Shown piece by piece: positions 5,731-7,424 of a stretch of 7,424 bases of DNA (position 1 is its first letter; each line of letters begins with the position of its first letter). Both the position numbers and the translations under genes were made by a program. The notes under the pieces are model-generated. The model did not search any database. It was not told where the DNA came from and worked only from the letters and a program-made list of their open reading frames with translations. The stretch comes from an uncultured Ignavibacteria bacterium. Its GTDB lineage: Bacteria; Bacteroidota; Ignavibacteria; Kapaibacteriales; UBA2268. The stretch lies in the NCBI GenBank assembly GCA_903911805.1, contig CAIWET010000248.1, forward strand, positions 1-7,424, read 5' to 3'.

Positions 5731-7424
5731 AATATGCCTCCTTAATATTTAAAATAAATGAATTTGTAGTATCGATTTTACCAAGTTGAATAACTAAATT
5801 TTCGTTTGAATTTTTAGATGATAAAATTGTTTCTGTTAAATTAGTAGATCCAATATAAGTGATACCATTTAAATTTTTAGTTCTTGAATATAACATTTTC
5901 CCAGCAGTTAATGTTGAGCCAGTTATTTCAACTTTTCCACTAACCTGAATTGGGATTTCTTGTAAATTTGAACCACTTTCTAATGCAATTCCAATTGTTG
6001 TATCTTGATAAATATCAGTACTCTCAGAAGAAGCAATATAATATTCTCCATTCTCATAAATAACTCTTACTGCATCATATTTGTCAATAGATTGATTTGA
6101 ATATACTTTATAATTCTTTATTGATTTAAGTGGTGTTTCTGAACTACCAGTTGACATACTTTCAAATCCATATAAAGTATTTGTTCCATTAAATTCCCCA
6201 TAAGCAAACCTTTCAGCTTTTTGAAGTTTAATTTTTGTTTTGATTGAATTTAATGATCTTATTACAGACACAACAACATAATTCGTAATCACATCGGCTT
6301 CAACCCATGAATCAATTTTAAAAAATTTAAATTTTCCAGTTGCCGGACCAACTTCTGAACAGCTATATGAAAATTCATCATCATTTATTTTCGTTATTGA
6401 TTTAATACCATTAAACCCATCTTCATTTGCGCCTAAAATCGCGATTAAATCACCAGTTTCTAATCCATGTAATATTTTATATGCAGTAGCATTAAAACCA
6501 TCAGAAGCTAAATTATCTAATTCAATTTTCATTTCAAATCTTCTAACAGATTCTTTTATCTTTATTTTGCTACCTAATTGTAAATTTTTCCAGCTTGGCG
6601 ATTCGCCATTAATTGAATTTGAGAATCCATTCCAAAAAGGTATTTCTTTTTCAATTTCAGTAAGATAAAATTGTTTATCTCTAAAGGTTATAAAATTTAT
6701 ATATTCAGATAATGTTTCAAAACTTAAATTTTGATCATTATAATTTGTTTGGATTCCAATAGCAGGTCTATAACAGTCTTCACCAGTTAGAACAGAAGCA
6801 GAATCTTGTAATCTTAAATAGATCCCTGTATGAAGTCTTTCCAGCCAATTCGTTCGTAAATTTATTATTACTTGATTGTTAGTTTCTGGAATATATGTAC
6901 TATTTTCGAAATCAGACAAATACTTAAAATTCCATTGAATAGGTTTATTTGATGTAATTACAGTATTTAAAGGATATTTCGGATAACCAGTATTCCATTG
7001 GTTGAAAGAGTCACTATTTTTGTCATTAACAACTATTGGTGATGTCGACAAAATTAATCTTTTGGGATTATTTTTATTTTTATTTTTATTTAATTCAGTC
7101 CTTAAAGAAATTAATGATTTCGAGATCTCAGGAGAATATTTCTTTTCAACTCTTCCTATCTCCAATTGGTCCATGCCGTCAGTAGTCCAATTTGTACCTT
7201 GGGAATAATATTCTTGTGCATCATTTGAAAGTTGAGAAGAAGTATCTAAAGATGAACTAGATGAATTAATTAGGAATAATTCATTATTATCATTCATTAT
7301 AATTTTTTTACTAATAAATTTAATAGTAAAAGTGTTTATATCTGTATTTGCAATTTTTACATAAGTACCTGTTGCTCTGGCAATTTCAAACAATAATTCT
7401 GCAATATTATTTAATGATTTAAAA
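5723..7424 (-). CDS. Large virion structural protein, N-terminus beyond window edge
   Basis: The frame stays open to the right edge (FKSLNNIAELLFEIARATG is encoded at 7423-7367), so the true start is outside the window; TTG at 7393 is only the first possible initiator seen. At least 567 residues are present. The leading stretch (LNNIAELLFEIARATGTYVKI) is weakly like the helix-plus-strand found in tail hub proteins. Next come a serine run and an alternating Asn-Lys tract (near 7070-7091). In the middle, HGLETGDLIAILGA to PATG (6469-6335) matches a beta-sandwich motif that recurs in tail, neck and fibre proteins (HGL-TGD, a short FNG loop, FSYS, PATG). From about 6118 to the stop, repeated strands (GIALESG, VSGKVEITG, LTAGKMLYS, VIQLGKID) resemble head-fibre or decoration-type C-terminal domains. 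It is probably a virion surface or tail-associated protein; its exact place is unresolved. Confidence 0.6.
   Translation of the reverse strand, partial: FKSLNNIAELLFEIARATGTYVKIANTDINTFTIKFISKKIIMNDNNELFLINSSSSSLDTSSQLSNDAQEYYSQGTNWTTDGMDQLEIGRVEKKYSPEISKSLISLRTELNKNKNKNNPKRLILSTSPIVVNDKNSDSFNQWNTGYPKYPLNTVITSNKPIQWNFKYLSDFENSTYIPETNNQVIINLRTNWLERLHTGIYLRLQDSASVLTGEDCYRPAIGIQTNYNDQNLSFETLSEYINFITFRDKQFYLTEIEKEIPFWNGFSNSINGESPSWKNLQLGSKIKIKESVRRFEMKIELDNLASDGFNATAYKILHGLETGDLIAILGANEDGFNGIKSITKINDDEFSYSCSEVGPATGKFKFFKIDSWVEADVITNYVVVSVIRSLNSIKTKIKLQKAERFAYGEFNGTNTLYGFESMSTGSSETPLKSIKNYKVYSNQSIDKYDAVRVIYENGEYYIASSESTDIYQDTTIGIALESGSNLQEIPIQVSGKVEITGSTLTAGKMLYSRTKNLNGITYIGSTNLTETILSSKNSNENLVIQLGKIDTTNSFILNIKEAYFE
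5737..5743 (-). promoter_or_regulatory. Strong ribosome binding site AAGGAGG for a TTG start
   Basis: This near-perfect Shine-Dalgarno sequence lies within the 3' end of the upstream gene, 6 nt before TTG 5730-5728. It is the main evidence for that non-ATG start and for an SD-using host. Confidence 0.8.
7070..7091. repeat. Hexanucleotide microsatellite, ATTTTT units (plus strand)
   Basis: Three full ATTTTT units plus a partial one lie inside the large structural gene. On the coding strand they encode alternating Asn and Lys (NKNKNKN). Six-base units keep the reading frame, so slippage would lengthen or shorten a hydrophilic linker rather than break the protein. Confidence 0.8.

Noticed and set aside
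7002..7208. Plus-strand open frame of 68 codons
   Set aside because: It is antisense to the large structural gene and its Leu-Phe run is just the complement of the Asn-Lys microsatellite.
1..7424. Alternative genetic code with TGA read as Trp
   Set aside because: The tail genes read through with TGG for Trp and no in-frame TGA is needed, so the standard code suffices.
1..7424. CRISPR array, tRNA, insertion sequence or attachment site
   Set aside because: No regularly spaced direct repeats, cloverleaf-like sequence, terminal inverted repeats or transposase frame was seen on either strand.

Overview
The window is a compact stretch of the late structural (tail) module of a tailed double-stranded DNA bacteriophage or prophage. 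Every supported gene lies on the minus strand, so transcription runs from right to left. The DNA is strongly AT-rich (roughly 30% G+C by eye), and coding capacity is nearly saturated. The genes overlap by 8 nt, are 1 nt apart, or share their stop with the next ribosome binding site. The largest gap between genes is only 28 nt (4157-4184), so no stretch above 300 bases lacks a gene. The standard genetic code gives uninterrupted frames. Good Shine-Dalgarno sequences (AAGGAGG, AGAAGGA, AGGAG) precede three of the genes, pointing to a low-GC host that uses SD-led initiation. I cannot name the host.

Layout in transcription order: (1) 7424-5723, a virion structural protein cut off at its 5' end by the window edge, with a recognisable beta-sandwich motif and a C-terminal domain resembling fibre or decoration proteins. 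(2) 5730-5320, a 136-residue beta-rich protein starting with TTG. (3) 5318-4833, a 161-residue beta-rich protein, the best local candidate for a tail tube subunit by position only. (4) 4822-4373, a tail assembly chaperone of 149 residues. Its reading frame can shift by -1 at a T TTT TTT heptamer (4502-4496) into a second frame ending at 4185, giving a 212-residue fusion like the G and G-T proteins of lambda-type tails. (5) 4156 to the left edge, a very long tape measure protein with 1385 codons visible and no stop.

The order of small tail protein, frameshifted chaperone and tape measure is the classic one for siphovirus and myovirus tails. The chaperone pair would coat the tape measure while the tube subunit polymerises around it, and the tape measure length would set tail length. 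The points most worth attention are the unannotated frameshift extension and a two-copy, 196-residue tandem duplication inside the tape measure protein. I saw no convincing system beyond the phage tail module: no CRISPR array, tRNA, insertion sequence, promoter or terminator.
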